Origin: PRS1 sp965250265
GTDB lineage: Bacteria > Bacteroidota > Bacteroidia > Flavobacteriales > Flavobacteriaceae
DNA: 64,000 nucleotides
NCBI GenBank assembly: GCA_965250265.1
Contig: CBDFNO010000015.1
Coordinates: 186,001 to 250,000 of the forward strand
Reading direction: 5' to 3'
In this document: positions 42,401 to 50,258 of the stretch, piece after piece
Position numbering within the stretch: the stretch's first letter is position 1
Layout of the letters: every line of letters begins with the position of its first letter
Notes under the pieces: generated by a model
Databases searched by the model: none
Seen by the model: only the letters and a program-made list of their open reading frames with translations
Told to the model about the DNA's origin: nothing
Made by a program: the position numbers and the translations under genes

Positions 42401-43463
42401 TCAACCTGAAGGTAATTTATCTGATTTTAACTCCGAATTTTCAAATGGCGACTGGGAATTAAAAATTGTAGATAGTGGACCAGCTGATGTTGGCCCTCTA
42501 AATAATTGGAATATTGAAATATGTGGTAGTCCACCAACCGATTCAGATGGTGATGGTTTTAATGATAATTTAGATAATTGTCCAACATTGGCAAATGTTG
42601 ATCAAGCTGATTTTGATGGTGATGGTTTAGGCGATGTTTGTGATCCGGATATTGATAATGATAGTATTTTAAATGGAAATGACTTATGTAATGATACACC
42701 ATTAGGAGATACTGTTGATGTAGATGGTTGTACTGTATTTACTTTACCAGCAACTAACTTTAGTTTACTAATTAATAGTGAAACTTGTAGAAATAGTGAT
42801 AATGGTAATGTAACAATAACAGCTGTAGAAACTTTTAATTATACTGCTCAACTCACAGGAAATGGTTTAGATATCTCTAATGTATTTACATCTTCTACTA
42901 ATTTTAATGGATTAGCTGCAGGAAATTATTTGGTCTGTATAACAGTAGAAAACCAAGCTACTTACGAACAGTGTTATAATATTGTAATAACTGAACCTGA
43001 AGATTTATCAGTGATCTCTAGAATAGATACCTCAAGAAGTATAATAAGTTTAGAATTTTCTGGTGGACTAAATTATACTATCGATTTAAACGGTATAATA
43101 ACGAACACCACCGAGAGTGAAATTTCTTTAACATTATCTCAAGGCATAAATCAATTAAAAGTAACGACTGACAAAGATTGTCAAGGTGTCTACAGGGAAA
43201 CGATAAATAATTCATTACAAATGATTGTGTACCCTAATCCTATTGTAAATGGAAATGATTTAAATATTTTTACAGGTGATGCTACAATAGAAAAATTAAA
43301 TCTTGTTCTTTATTCTCTATTAGGAAAATCGCTCATTTCCAAATCTATTTATTTAAATAATGGAAAAGCTACATTAGATATCTCTAATCTTTCAACAGGA
43401 ATGTATTTACTAGTTGTTAATACTGATAAAGAACAATCAACTTTTAAAGTTTTAAAAAAATAA
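39495..43463 (+). CDS. T9SS-secreted reprolysin-like metallopeptidase, 1322 residues
   Basis: The start is ATG at 39495 ('MKTKLHYVFFISFFLLTFSVFSQ', signal peptide); the frame is open upstream to 39333 but that part reads antisense to ribF. Order: propeptide-like region; zinc metallopeptidase with 'HEIGHQMGALH' (His350, 354, 360) and Met-turn 'TIMGYAG'; PKD-like domain; fibronectin III-like domain; proprotein-convertase-type P domain ('NITHTWVGDLTLTLTSPNG'); thrombospondin type 3 calcium repeats ('DSDGDGFNDNLDNC'); and a T9SS type A sorting domain ('VYPNPIV' to the C-terminus). Expected at the cell surface or secreted. It is paralogous to the gene at 44767. Confidence 0.93.
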   Translation: MKTKLHYVFFISFFLLTFSVFSQQNYWTEAVFKNETQGVSLKKLDDSNYKTYLLNNIAFKEQLVGAPVRGQFSGKSNTIISFPNEYGKLEQFRIIEAPVLSEELSARYPNIKTYLGFSIDNPGTRIRFSVTPLGINAMTSSTNKATSFLAPATKISNGQYLVYNREAKLDAPKSFECLTEDTLVPKRENILSNRDANDQILRTLRIAISTTGEYTNFWDDGDAGNGDAQADALAQVVSTLNRTNEVFEVDMAVTFTLVTGTEIIYPDTATDPYVGDLNDNLQSTLTSVIGEANYDIGHLFDFGSNNGDANCIGCVCVDNQKGSGFSSHTFLDNDGGAYMTDFFDIDYVPHEIGHQMGALHTWSFSSEGSGVNVEPGSGTTIMGYAGITGSDDVQDHSDPYFHYHSIDQILDNLDIRTCWTSTAITNNPPVANAGNDYTIPQGTAFILKGASTDADGGDTNTYTWEQIDDGVTTSANFGPTKTTGATWRSRPPSDSPNRYMPILSRVIAGQLTETNPVESLDNSTWETVSTVGRDLNFALTVRDRSETNGTGQMPQSSFDTMKVTVDASSGPFVITSQATNETWEVGSNQTVTWDVDNTDTAPVNTANVNILLSIDGGLTFPFTLATNVPNNGSNIVTIPTATTTTQARVIVEAADNIFYAVNSSDFTIIEVDFILSVSNPSKDICKPDDAIYNFTYNTFGGFSETTVFTANNIPSGATVVFSPTSASVDGTAVTMTVSNTGNPSTGNYTITAVGTAPSSTYNTDVFLNIFSSTINATTLNLPLDNAVNVSVNVQLVWTVDDNAVDYLVEIATDSGFTNIVDSAMIQSTSYTNTILGANTQYFWRVTASNQCATAVPSEVFNFTTENIICDTFSSTDTPIIIPDNNSNGITSILNVSDANTVSINDVIVTINITHTWVGDLTLTLTSPNGTVVNLVSSRIDSGENYIETIFDDDAINTIASGSAPYTGSFQPEGNLSDFNSEFSNGDWELKIVDSGPADVGPLNNWNIEICGSPPTDSDGDGFNDNLDNCPTLANVDQADFDGDGLGDVCDPDIDNDSILNGNDLCNDTPLGDTVDVDGCTVFTLPATNFSLLINSETCRNSDNGNVTITAVETFNYTAQLTGNGLDISNVFTSSTNFNGLAAGNYLVCITVENQATYEQCYNIVITEPEDLSVISRIDTSRSIISLEFSGGLNYTIDLNGIITNTTESEISLTLSQGINQLKVTTDKDCQGVYRETINNSLQMIVYPNPIVNGNDLNIFTGDATIEKLNLVLYSLLGKSLISKSIYLNNGKATLDISNLSTGMYLLVVNTDKEQSTFKVLKK

Positions 43464-43467
43464 GAAA

Positions 43468-44142
43468 ATGAAACAAATTAGTATTATACTCACACTAATG
43501 TTAATCTTAAGCTGTTCGAAAGATGAGGGAAATCCAAACCCTTCAGCCGTATCATTAATATTCCCAGATAATAATCAGGAATGTAATCAAGGGTTTGATG
43601 TATCGGGAACAAATCAAAGTACTGTTACTTTTAGATGGACAACTTCTGCTAAAACAGATTCTTACAATGTTCTATTAAAAAATTTAAATATACTAAGTAC
43701 AACATCACATTCTTCATTAAGCAATGAGTTAGCTATAAATATTCAAAAAGGGACACCTTATTCATGGTATGTTATCTCTAAAAATACAAATGTCCTTGAA
43801 ACAGCAGAAAGTGAAACTTGGAAATTTTATAATGCTGGTGATCCAATAGCATCTTACACTCCTTTCCCTGCAGATTTAGTTTCTCCTGCTATGGGAAGCA
43901 CTTTAACTGGAATAACAACACAAAGCTTATCATGGTCTGGAAGTGATATCGATAATGATATTGTAAGCTATGATGTGTATTTTGGCACAGCAAACCCACC
44001 AACAATGTTAGAGGTAAACACAGTCTCAACTAGTATTAATGTTACTGTGGCAGCAACTAATATCTATTATTGGAGAGTTGTAACAAATGACAGTCAAGGG
44101 AATAATTCGCAGTCTGAAATTTTTCAATTTAAAGTTGAATAA
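43468..44142 (+). CDS. Lipoprotein with two fibronectin III-like domains
   Basis: 224 residues. The lipoprotein signal ends 'LMLILSC' (Cys16). Two beta-sandwich domains follow: 'VTFRWTTSAKTDSYNVLLKNL' with 'YSWYVISKN', and 'QSLSWSGSDIDNDIVSYDVYFGT' with 'IYYWRVVTND'. Both end in the aromatic 'W-x-V' strand of fibronectin III-type domains. It starts 4 bases after the metallopeptidase stop and is probably translated from the same mRNA, so it may be its surface-bound partner or inhibitor-like companion. The role is inferred. Confidence 0.75.
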   Translation: MKQISIILTLMLILSCSKDEGNPNPSAVSLIFPDNNQECNQGFDVSGTNQSTVTFRWTTSAKTDSYNVLLKNLNILSTTSHSSLSNELAINIQKGTPYSWYVISKNTNVLETAESETWKFYNAGDPIASYTPFPADLVSPAMGSTLTGITTQSLSWSGSDIDNDIVSYDVYFGTANPPTMLEVNTVSTSINVTVAATNIYYWRVVTNDSQGNNSQSEIFQFKVE

Positions 44143-44146
44143 CCTA

Positions 44147-44668
44147 TTAATTTAAACTAAACGACTCACTAATTGAAGTGATGACTTGTGGGACTTCATT
44201 AACTTTAAATTCTAAATTAAATTGGTATTTATCTTTTTCTCTTGAAATAGATAATTTACCGCTTTTAACTTTATAATAACCTGTTTGTCCTCTACAAAAA
44301 CACAATCGTGCAAATAAAAGCTTCGCATCTTGTAATTTTGAATCTTCTAGATCAATTATTAAATTATTAGGATTTAGCTCTACATAAATGAGTTCGCTAT
44401 AATTACCATCTAAAGTATTAGGAATTTCATTTCGTTTATATTCAAATATTAAAATAATATTATCTCCATCAAATATTTCCGGGTATAAGTTTCCTAAATT
44501 ATCTTTCTTAACCTCAAATGTTTTGTTTTTTAAAATTTCAAATGTACATATTCCATCTTCTGGACATTTATCTGTTGAATTTTCTCCTTTATCTTCTATC
44601 AATAATTTTTGCTTGGCATTACAGGAAAAAAAAACAAGGCTAACAATCAAAATATATAAATACCTCAT
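44147..44668 (-). CDS. Lipoprotein of unknown function
   Basis: 173 residues from the second ATG (44668); the upstream ATG (44674) adds only 'MC'. A lipoprotein signal ends 'LVFFSC'. The mature part has one conserved-looking segment 'KCPEDGICTFEILKNKTFEVKKDNLGNLYPE' and a later 'LLFARLCFCRGQTGYYKVKSGKLSI', with cysteines that could pair. I do not recognise a family. It is convergent with the preceding lipoprotein gene, 4 bases from its stop, and divergent from the second metallopeptidase. Confidence 0.65.
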   Translation of the reverse strand: MRYLYILIVSLVFFSCNAKQKLLIEDKGENSTDKCPEDGICTFEILKNKTFEVKKDNLGNLYPEIFDGDNIILIFEYKRNEIPNTLDGNYSELIYVELNPNNLIIDLEDSKLQDAKLLFARLCFCRGQTGYYKVKSGKLSISREKDKYQFNLEFKVNEVPQVITSISESFSLN

Positions 44669-44766
44669 ACACAAATATATGTTTTAAAAATGATTAATGA
44701 ATTCTTTGCGATTTACAAAATAACACGCTAATTTTAAAGACTTATATAACCTTAAATTCAAAATCC

Positions 44767-47469
44767 ATGAAAAAAATTTACATTAAGATTAATTTGTATG
44801 TCCTATTTATTTTATTTTTCTCGTTAAGTGTTTCAGCACAAAATGGTCGAGAATTATGGACGAAAACCACTAAAGAAAGTCTTTCTAAAACTCAAAAAGT
44901 TATTAGAAAAACAGAACCAATCAAATCTACTTTTTACAAATTAGATATTAATGGTCTAAAAAGAATATTACAGAATGCTCCAAAGAGGAAAGAATTCACT
45001 GGTGTTTCAAATATTATTGTTAGTTTTCCTAATGCAGATGGCAGCCTGGAAACGTATAGAATATTAGAAGCATCAGTAATGCACCCAACACTTCAAGCAA
45101 AGCATCCAAATATTCGCTCATATGTTGGGCAAAGTATCGATAATCCTTCTATAATAATTCGTTTTAGTATAACACCTCAAGGTTTACATACCATGACCTT
45201 ATCGTCTAATAAAGGCACTCAATTTATTGATCCTTATACTAAAGATTCAAAAAGTTACATCGTTTATAAAAAACGTGATTTACCTGCGTTGGACGAAACT
45301 TTTGTTTGTGGTTTCACAGATGAAACAGATTATTCTGAAAGAACAGATAATGGTTTTGTTGCAGCAAGAAATGCCAACGATGGCATACTGCGAACATTTG
45401 AACTCGCACTTGGGTGTAGTATAGAGTACACAGATTTTCATGGAGGAGCTGTAAACGATGCTTTGACAGCAATGGGTATTACAATAACAAGAGTTTCAGG
45501 TATCTATGAAAGAGATTTATCTGTTAAATTACAATTAATTGCTAACAATAATCTTTTAATCTCTACCACAGGAAACAGTCTTTTTAGCAATAATCCATCA
45601 CTCTCTTCAATTACTCCTGACATAAACGCAATCGTTAATGTTTCAGATTACCATATAGGTCACGTTTTTACAACAGGTTCTGGAGGATCAGCATTTTTAG
45701 GTATTGTCTGTACAGCTGATAAAGGAGCAGGAACCACTGGTTTATCAAATCCTGTTGGAGATACTTTTGATGTTGATTATGTTGCTCATGAAATGGGGCA
45801 TCAATTTGGAGCACCACATACATGGAATGGGGATACTGGTAATTGTACAGTAGGTCAAAGAACAGCAAGCAATGCTTATGAACCAGGTAGTGGTAGCACT
45901 ATTATGGCTTACGCAGGTATTTGTTCGCCTCAAAATGTACAATCTAATAGTGATGCCTATTTTCATCAAAAAAGTTTAGAAATGATATGGGCTAACATTA
46001 CTACTGGAAATAGTCAATGCGGTGCACAAACACCTAATGGAAATGCAGCACCAAATGCAATGGCTGGAACTGATTACACCATTCCTATTTCTACACCTTA
46101 CAAACTAACGGGTTCTTCAACAGATACCGAAACCACAAGTACACATACATTCACTTGGGAACAATGGGATCTAGGTCCCTCAGGCATACCTACCGAAACA
46201 ACTGCAACTGGGCCTTTGGTCCGAACTTTTGAAGGTACAACAGACCCTGTAAGATATATACCTAGATTATCAGATCTATTAAATAGTGGAGGTGGTTCAA
46301 CTACCTGGGAAAAATTAGTGTCTATTAGCAGAGCTATAAACTATCAGTTAACAGTTAGAGATAACGGTATGTCTAGTGGACAAACCGATTCAGATGGTAT
46401 GATTGTAACAACTGATGTTGCTGCAGGTCCTTTTACCGTTACTTCACAAGCGACTTCTGGCATTAGCTGGCCTGTAGGAAGCACACAAACTGTTACTTGG
46501 AACAAAGCGAATACTGATATTGGTTTAGTTAATACTCCAACGGTAAATATTAAGCTTTCAATAGATGCTGGTTTAACATTTCCAATAACTTTAGCATCAG
46601 GTGTTCCTAATAATGGATCTTATGAAATCTCATCGGTTCCTAATAATATCGGACCATATTGCAGGATTATGGTTGAAGGAGTAAATAATATTTTCTTTAA
46701 TATAAATACAGTAGATTTTGCTGTTGGTTATACTGTAACTAATACTTGTACTACTTATAATTCAACAGACGTCAATTTACCTATTACTATTACTGATAAT
46801 GGTCAAAGTTTCACTGAAACTTCAGGCCTAAATATTCCCGCGTCGGTGACAATTACGGATGTTAATTTTACAGTTGATATTACGCATACTTGGCCAGGTG
46901 ATTTATTACTAGGATTAGAAAGTCCTAATAATACTCTTATTAATATTATGGAACCATATGATCCTTGTCAAGATGAAGATGAAGATGTTATCACTACTTT
47001 TGATGATGACGGTATTGCTTTTGCTTGCAACACAACAGGAGATGGATTAACAATGCAATCACCAATTTCTTTGTTAAGCGGATGGAATGGTGAAGATGCT
47101 TCGGGAGTTTGGGTTTTAAGAGTTGGAGATTTTGGTGCATTGGATGAAGGCACCTTAAACGGGTGGTCTGTTGAAATTTGCTATGACATGTTAACGCCTC
47201 TAGGTACAGATGAATTTGACCTAATAAATTTTTCTTTTTACCCTAATCCTAATAATGGAGAATTCACGGTAAAATTAAATTCTAATTCTGGAAATGCTAT
47301 TACAATAAATGTTTTTGATATTAGAGGAAGAAGAGTGTTTGATAAAATTTATAATAACACTTCAAATTTTAATGAAGTTATAAAACTTGGCAATGTTCAA
47401 TCTGGCATTTATTTATTGAATGTAAATGATGGGATTAGAAGTACTACAAAAAAGATTATTGTTAACTAA
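44767..47469 (+). CDS. T9SS-secreted reprolysin-like metallopeptidase, 900 residues
   Basis: Signal peptide about 1-24 ('SLSVSAQ'). Propeptide-like region shared with the gene at 39495 ('FTGVSNIIVSFPNADGSLETYRILEA'). The zinc site is 'HEMGHQFGAPH' (His341, 345, 351) with Met-turn 'TIMAYAGIC'. A PKD-like domain, a 'TVTWNKANTDIG' beta domain, a P domain ('DITHTWPGDLLLGLESPNN'), and a T9SS sorting domain ('FYPNPNNGEFTVKL' to the end) follow. It is shorter than its paralogue because it lacks the fibronectin and thrombospondin type 3 portion. Ends at a strong terminator. Confidence 0.93.
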   Translation: MKKIYIKINLYVLFILFFSLSVSAQNGRELWTKTTKESLSKTQKVIRKTEPIKSTFYKLDINGLKRILQNAPKRKEFTGVSNIIVSFPNADGSLETYRILEASVMHPTLQAKHPNIRSYVGQSIDNPSIIIRFSITPQGLHTMTLSSNKGTQFIDPYTKDSKSYIVYKKRDLPALDETFVCGFTDETDYSERTDNGFVAARNANDGILRTFELALGCSIEYTDFHGGAVNDALTAMGITITRVSGIYERDLSVKLQLIANNNLLISTTGNSLFSNNPSLSSITPDINAIVNVSDYHIGHVFTTGSGGSAFLGIVCTADKGAGTTGLSNPVGDTFDVDYVAHEMGHQFGAPHTWNGDTGNCTVGQRTASNAYEPGSGSTIMAYAGICSPQNVQSNSDAYFHQKSLEMIWANITTGNSQCGAQTPNGNAAPNAMAGTDYTIPISTPYKLTGSSTDTETTSTHTFTWEQWDLGPSGIPTETTATGPLVRTFEGTTDPVRYIPRLSDLLNSGGGSTTWEKLVSISRAINYQLTVRDNGMSSGQTDSDGMIVTTDVAAGPFTVTSQATSGISWPVGSTQTVTWNKANTDIGLVNTPTVNIKLSIDAGLTFPITLASGVPNNGSYEISSVPNNIGPYCRIMVEGVNNIFFNINTVDFAVGYTVTNTCTTYNSTDVNLPITITDNGQSFTETSGLNIPASVTITDVNFTVDITHTWPGDLLLGLESPNNTLINIMEPYDPCQDEDEDVITTFDDDGIAFACNTTGDGLTMQSPISLLSGWNGEDASGVWVLRVGDFGALDEGTLNGWSVEICYDMLTPLGTDEFDLINFSFYPNPNNGEFTVKLNSNSGNAITINVFDIRGRRVFDKIYNNTSNFNEVIKLGNVQSGIYLLNVNDGIRSTTKKIIVN

Positions 47470-47491
47470 TATTCGTCTAAATTAAAATTAT

Positions 47492-47523
47492 AAAAAAGAG
47501 AAACTTAAAAGTTTCTCTTTTTT
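47492..47523. terminator. Bidirectional terminator
   Basis: A 15-bp perfect stem (AAAAAAGAGAAACTT at 47492-47506, complement at 47509-47523) with a 2-base loop. It separates the metallopeptidase (+) from pth (-), and overlaps the last base of the pth stop. Confidence 0.82.
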
Positions 47524-48154
47524 ATTTTCCGTTAAATTCGTTCATAGTATTATTCATTCCAGCTAACCCAAAGGATTTAATAAGTGCAATACTTTTATCA
47601 AGACGTTCTGGTAGTTTTTGTAATTCTTCTTCACTCCATTCTCCAAGTACATAATCGGTTTGTCTCCCTTGGCCAAAGTTATCACTAATTCCAAATCTAA
47701 ATCGATTGTATTTAGTAGTATTTAACTTGTCTTGTATATCCTTTAAACCATTATGACCTCCATCACTTCCTTTATTTTTTAATCTAATACTTCCAAAAGA
47801 TAGATTTATATCATCAGTAATTATCAATAGATTTTCTAAAGGAATTTTCTCTTTCTCAAGCCAATATTTTACTGCCTTACCGCTTAAATTCATAAATGTA
47901 CTTGGCTTTAGTAATACAAAAGTTCGTCCTTTAAATTTATAAAGTGCTCTATCTCCTAACTTTAGAGTTTCAAGAGCTATATTTTCTTTTAAAGCAAAGT
48001 GATCTAAAATAGTAAACCCTACATTATGCCTGGTATTACTGTACTGCTCGCCAATATTTCCTAAACCAACTATTAAAAACTTTTTCATATTGTAGTGTAC
48101 TTCAACTTGGGTATTTTCTTTTTTTCCAAAAATCCATTGTAATATATTACTCAT
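47522..48154 (-). CDS. pth: Peptidyl-tRNA hydrolase
   Basis: 210 residues. After a 22-residue charged extension typical of Flavobacteriaceae, the enzyme starts 'MKKFLIVGLGNIGEQYSNTRHNVGF' (catalytic His43 in 'TRHNVGF'). The catalytic Asp is in 'IITDDINLSFG', and the substrate-binding Asn in 'STFMNLSG'. It releases peptidyl-tRNA from stalled translation. The internal ATG (Met23) is a possible alternative start. It follows rplY and prs on the same strand, likely one operon. Confidence 0.95.
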   Translation of the reverse strand: MSNILQWIFGKKENTQVEVHYNMKKFLIVGLGNIGEQYSNTRHNVGFTILDHFALKENIALETLKLGDRALYKFKGRTFVLLKPSTFMNLSGKAVKYWLEKEKIPLENLLIITDDINLSFGSIRLKNKGSDGGHNGLKDIQDKLNTTKYNRFRFGISDNFGQGRQTDYVLGEWSEEELQKLPERLDKSIALIKSFGLAGMNNTMNEFNGK

Positions 48155-48229
48155 AATACAAAACTTATGGTGTAAAAATAAAAAAGCATCCTGAATAAAC
48201 AGAATGCTTTTAAAAATAGATTATTAAAT

Positions 48230-48925
48230 CTAGTATTCTTTAGGTTTTTCTGATGGAGTAGCTGCAGCTCCTTCTTTAGTTGCTCCTTCAGTTGTTGCTC
48301 CTTCTTCTCCTTCTACTCCTTCTTCTCCTTCTTCTCCTTCAATTCCTTCTTCATCTTCTTCAACTTCATCAACAATTGCAAGTCTAGCAGTTTTAATTTG
48401 GCAAACCACAGTTTTCTCTGAATGCAAGAAAGTGTATTTTTCATTTAATAAATCCCCTACATAAACCTTATCTCCAATTATTAAAGGTTCTATATCTATT
48501 TCTATAAAATCTGGTAAATTAACCGGAAGTGCTTTTATACGTAATTTACGGTTGTTCCTTCTTAAAACACCACCATTTTTTACACCTAGAGAGTTCCCGA
48601 TAAGGATCACTGGAATGTTTAGAGCAATTTCTTTATCTTCAAATAATTGATAAAAATCGATATGTAAAATTTTATCGTTAACTGGGTGAAATTGTATATC
48701 CTGTAAAACAGCATTAAATGTTTCACCACCTTCTATAGCAATCACAACTGTATGCGCATTGGGCGTATATACCAGTTTAGAGAATGCCAATTCATTTGCA
48801 GAGAAATGTACTGGTTGATCTCCTCCGTATAAAACGCAAGGTACCTGTCCAGCATTACGTAAGGCTTTTGTTGCTCTTTTGCCTACGCTTTCTCTTTTAG
48901 ATCCATTGATTGTAATTGATTTCAT
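48230..48925 (-). CDS. rplY: 50S ribosomal protein L25/general stress protein Ctc
   Basis: 231 residues. The N-terminal L25 domain binds 5S rRNA ('GSKRESVGKRATKALRNAGQVPCVLYGG'), and the C-terminal TL5/Ctc domain continues to about 190 ('FYQLFEDKEIALNIPVILIG'). The last 40 residues are a low-complexity acidic tail ('EEDEEGIEGEEGEEG' repeats) and Ala-rich stretch, not part of the fold. It lies between prs and pth in the usual Bacteroidetes order. Confidence 0.95.
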   Translation of the reverse strand: MKSITINGSKRESVGKRATKALRNAGQVPCVLYGGDQPVHFSANELAFSKLVYTPNAHTVVIAIEGGETFNAVLQDIQFHPVNDKILHIDFYQLFEDKEIALNIPVILIGNSLGVKNGGVLRRNNRKLRIKALPVNLPDFIEIDIEPLIIGDKVYVGDLLNEKYTFLHSEKTVVCQIKTARLAIVDEVEEDEEGIEGEEGEEGVEGEEGATTEGATKEGAAATPSEKPKEY

Positions 48926-48953
48926 TGTTATAATTTATGTTTATATTTAATAT

Positions 48954-49895
48954 TTACATTAAGAATTTAGAACTGATTGATTTATTATAATGTACATTAA
49001 GCATCACATCTGCGAACAAATCTGCACAACTTAAAGCTTTAATTTTACTACTTTTTTGTTTTAAAGGAATAGAGTCTGTAACTATCAATTCTTCAAGTTT
49101 AGAGTTTTCAAGTTTCTCATATGCATTCCCCGATAAAATAGGATGTGTACAAATAGCTCTTACACTAATGGCACCCCTTTCTATCATTAAATCGGCTGCT
49201 TTTGCTAAGGTTCCCGCCGTATCAACCATATCATCAACTATCACTACATTTTTCCCTGTTACATCTCCAATTAACTCCATATGAGTAATTACATTGGCTT
49301 TTGCCCGTTGCTTATAACAAATCACAACATCACTTTCCAATGCTTTAGAATATGCATAAGCTCTTTTAGAACCTCCCATATCTGGTGATGCAATTGTTAA
49401 ATTATCAAGATTTAAATTTCTTAAATATGGTAAAAATATTGTTGATGCATATAAATGATCTACAGGTCTTTCAAAGAATCCTTGAATTTGATCTGCATGC
49501 AAATCCATAGTAATGATTCGTGTTGCTCCTGCTGTTTCTAACATTTTTGCCACAAGTTTTGCAGCAATTGGAACTCTTGGTTTGTCTTTTCTGTCTTGTC
49601 TTGCCCAACCAAAATATGGTAAAACTGTAGTTATATGTCTTGCTGAGGCACGTTTTGCTGCATCTATCATTAACAACATTTCCATTAAATTTTTAGAGCT
49701 CGGTTGTGTAGAGCCAATAATAAAAATTCTTGCTCCACGAATAGAATCCACAAAGGAAGGTTGGAACTCTCCATCACTAAATGTCGAAGTAATTACTTTC
49801 CCTAAATCAATGCCAAAAGATTTAGCTATTTTACCAGCCAATTCTTTACTCTGTGAGCAAGCAAATATTTTAGGCTCTGGTCTTGTATAAGACAT
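48954..49895 (-). CDS. prs: Ribose-phosphate pyrophosphokinase
   Basis: 313 residues. Characteristic elements are 'FACSQSKELAGKIAKSFG', 'SDGEFQPSFVDSIRGARIFIIGST', the ATP-binding flexible loop 'YFGWARQDRKDKPRVPI', and the PRPP-binding 'DDMVDTAGTL' loop. It makes PRPP for nucleotide, histidine and tryptophan synthesis. First gene of a probable prs-rplY-pth operon with promoter box at 49947-49954. Confidence 0.97.
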   Translation of the reverse strand: MSYTRPEPKIFACSQSKELAGKIAKSFGIDLGKVITSTFSDGEFQPSFVDSIRGARIFIIGSTQPSSKNLMEMLLMIDAAKRASARHITTVLPYFGWARQDRKDKPRVPIAAKLVAKMLETAGATRIITMDLHADQIQGFFERPVDHLYASTIFLPYLRNLNLDNLTIASPDMGGSKRAYAYSKALESDVVICYKQRAKANVITHMELIGDVTGKNVVIVDDMVDTAGTLAKAADLMIERGAISVRAICTHPILSGNAYEKLENSKLEELIVTDSIPLKQKSSKIKALSCADLFADVMLNVHYNKSISSKFLM

Positions 49896-49946
49896 TATAT
49901 ATTGCTGTTAGATAATGGTTTAAATCCCGTTTGCTAAAACGAGGTG

Positions 49947-49954
49947 CAAATTTA
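49947..49954 (-). promoter_or_regulatory. -7 promoter element of the prs operon
   Basis: TAAATTTG on the minus strand fits TAnnTTTG and lies 52 bases before the prs start. A TTTTGG match at 49971-49976 is about 16 bases upstream and may be the -33 element. Confidence 0.5.
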
Positions 49955-50020
49955 AAAATTTATTTGGACTCCAAAAGCATAAAAGGCACTATTTTTAGTA
50001 GTTTAAAGTATTTTATTTTT

Positions 50021-50028
50021 TAATTTTG
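50021..50028 (+). promoter_or_regulatory. -7 promoter element of tRNA-Leu
   Basis: TAATTTTG fits TAnnTTTG, with its last base 11 bases before the first base of the tRNA. Confidence 0.5.
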
Positions 50029-50039
50029 CTTTTCCTTTT

Positions 50040-50121
50040 GCTCAAGTGGCGGAATTGGTAGACGCGCTGGATTCAAAATCCAGTAACTTCGGTTGTGTGG
50101 GTTCGATTCCCACCTTGAGTA
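50040..50121 (+). tRNA. tRNA-Leu (anticodon CAA)
   Basis: 82 nt including the discriminator A. The acceptor stem GCTCAAG pairs with CTTGAGT (first pair G-T). The D arm is GGCGGAATTGGTAGACGC-like. The anticodon stem is CTGGA/TCCAG with loop TTCAAAA, giving anticodon CAA at 50074-50076. A variable region with a short stem of leucine type follows, and the T arm includes GGTTCGATTCC. It reads the UUG codon. 3' CCA is not encoded. A hairpin terminator follows. Confidence 0.96.
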
Positions 50122-50127
50122 CTTTTA

Positions 50128-50164
50128 AAAACCGTAATCTCTTTTTTTAAAGTTTTACGGTTTT
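50128..50164 (+). terminator. Terminator of tRNA-Leu
   Basis: AAAACCGTAA (50128-50137) pairs with TTACGGTTTT (50155-50164), 6 bases beyond the tRNA. Confidence 0.65.
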
Positions 50165-50217
50165 ATTATTTCATCATTATACGGTTAATTCAAACTTCTG
50201 AATTAATATCTAATATA

Positions 50218-50249
50218 TACTCCGAGGTAAAACCTCGGAGTATTTTTTT
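50218..50249. terminator. Hairpin with a T7 tail, tail-to-tail region
   Basis: TACTCCGAGGT (50218-50228) and its complement at 50232-50242 form an 11-bp, GC-containing stem followed by T7 (50243-50249) on the plus strand. On the minus strand it sits just past the giant gene and may end that transcript too. Confidence 0.75.
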
Positions 50250-50258
50250 GATCAACTT

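Noticed and set aside
48230..48360. Acidic repeat tail of L25 as a separate element
   Set aside because: Low-complexity C-terminal tails are common in Ctc-type L25 proteins; nothing suggests insertion.
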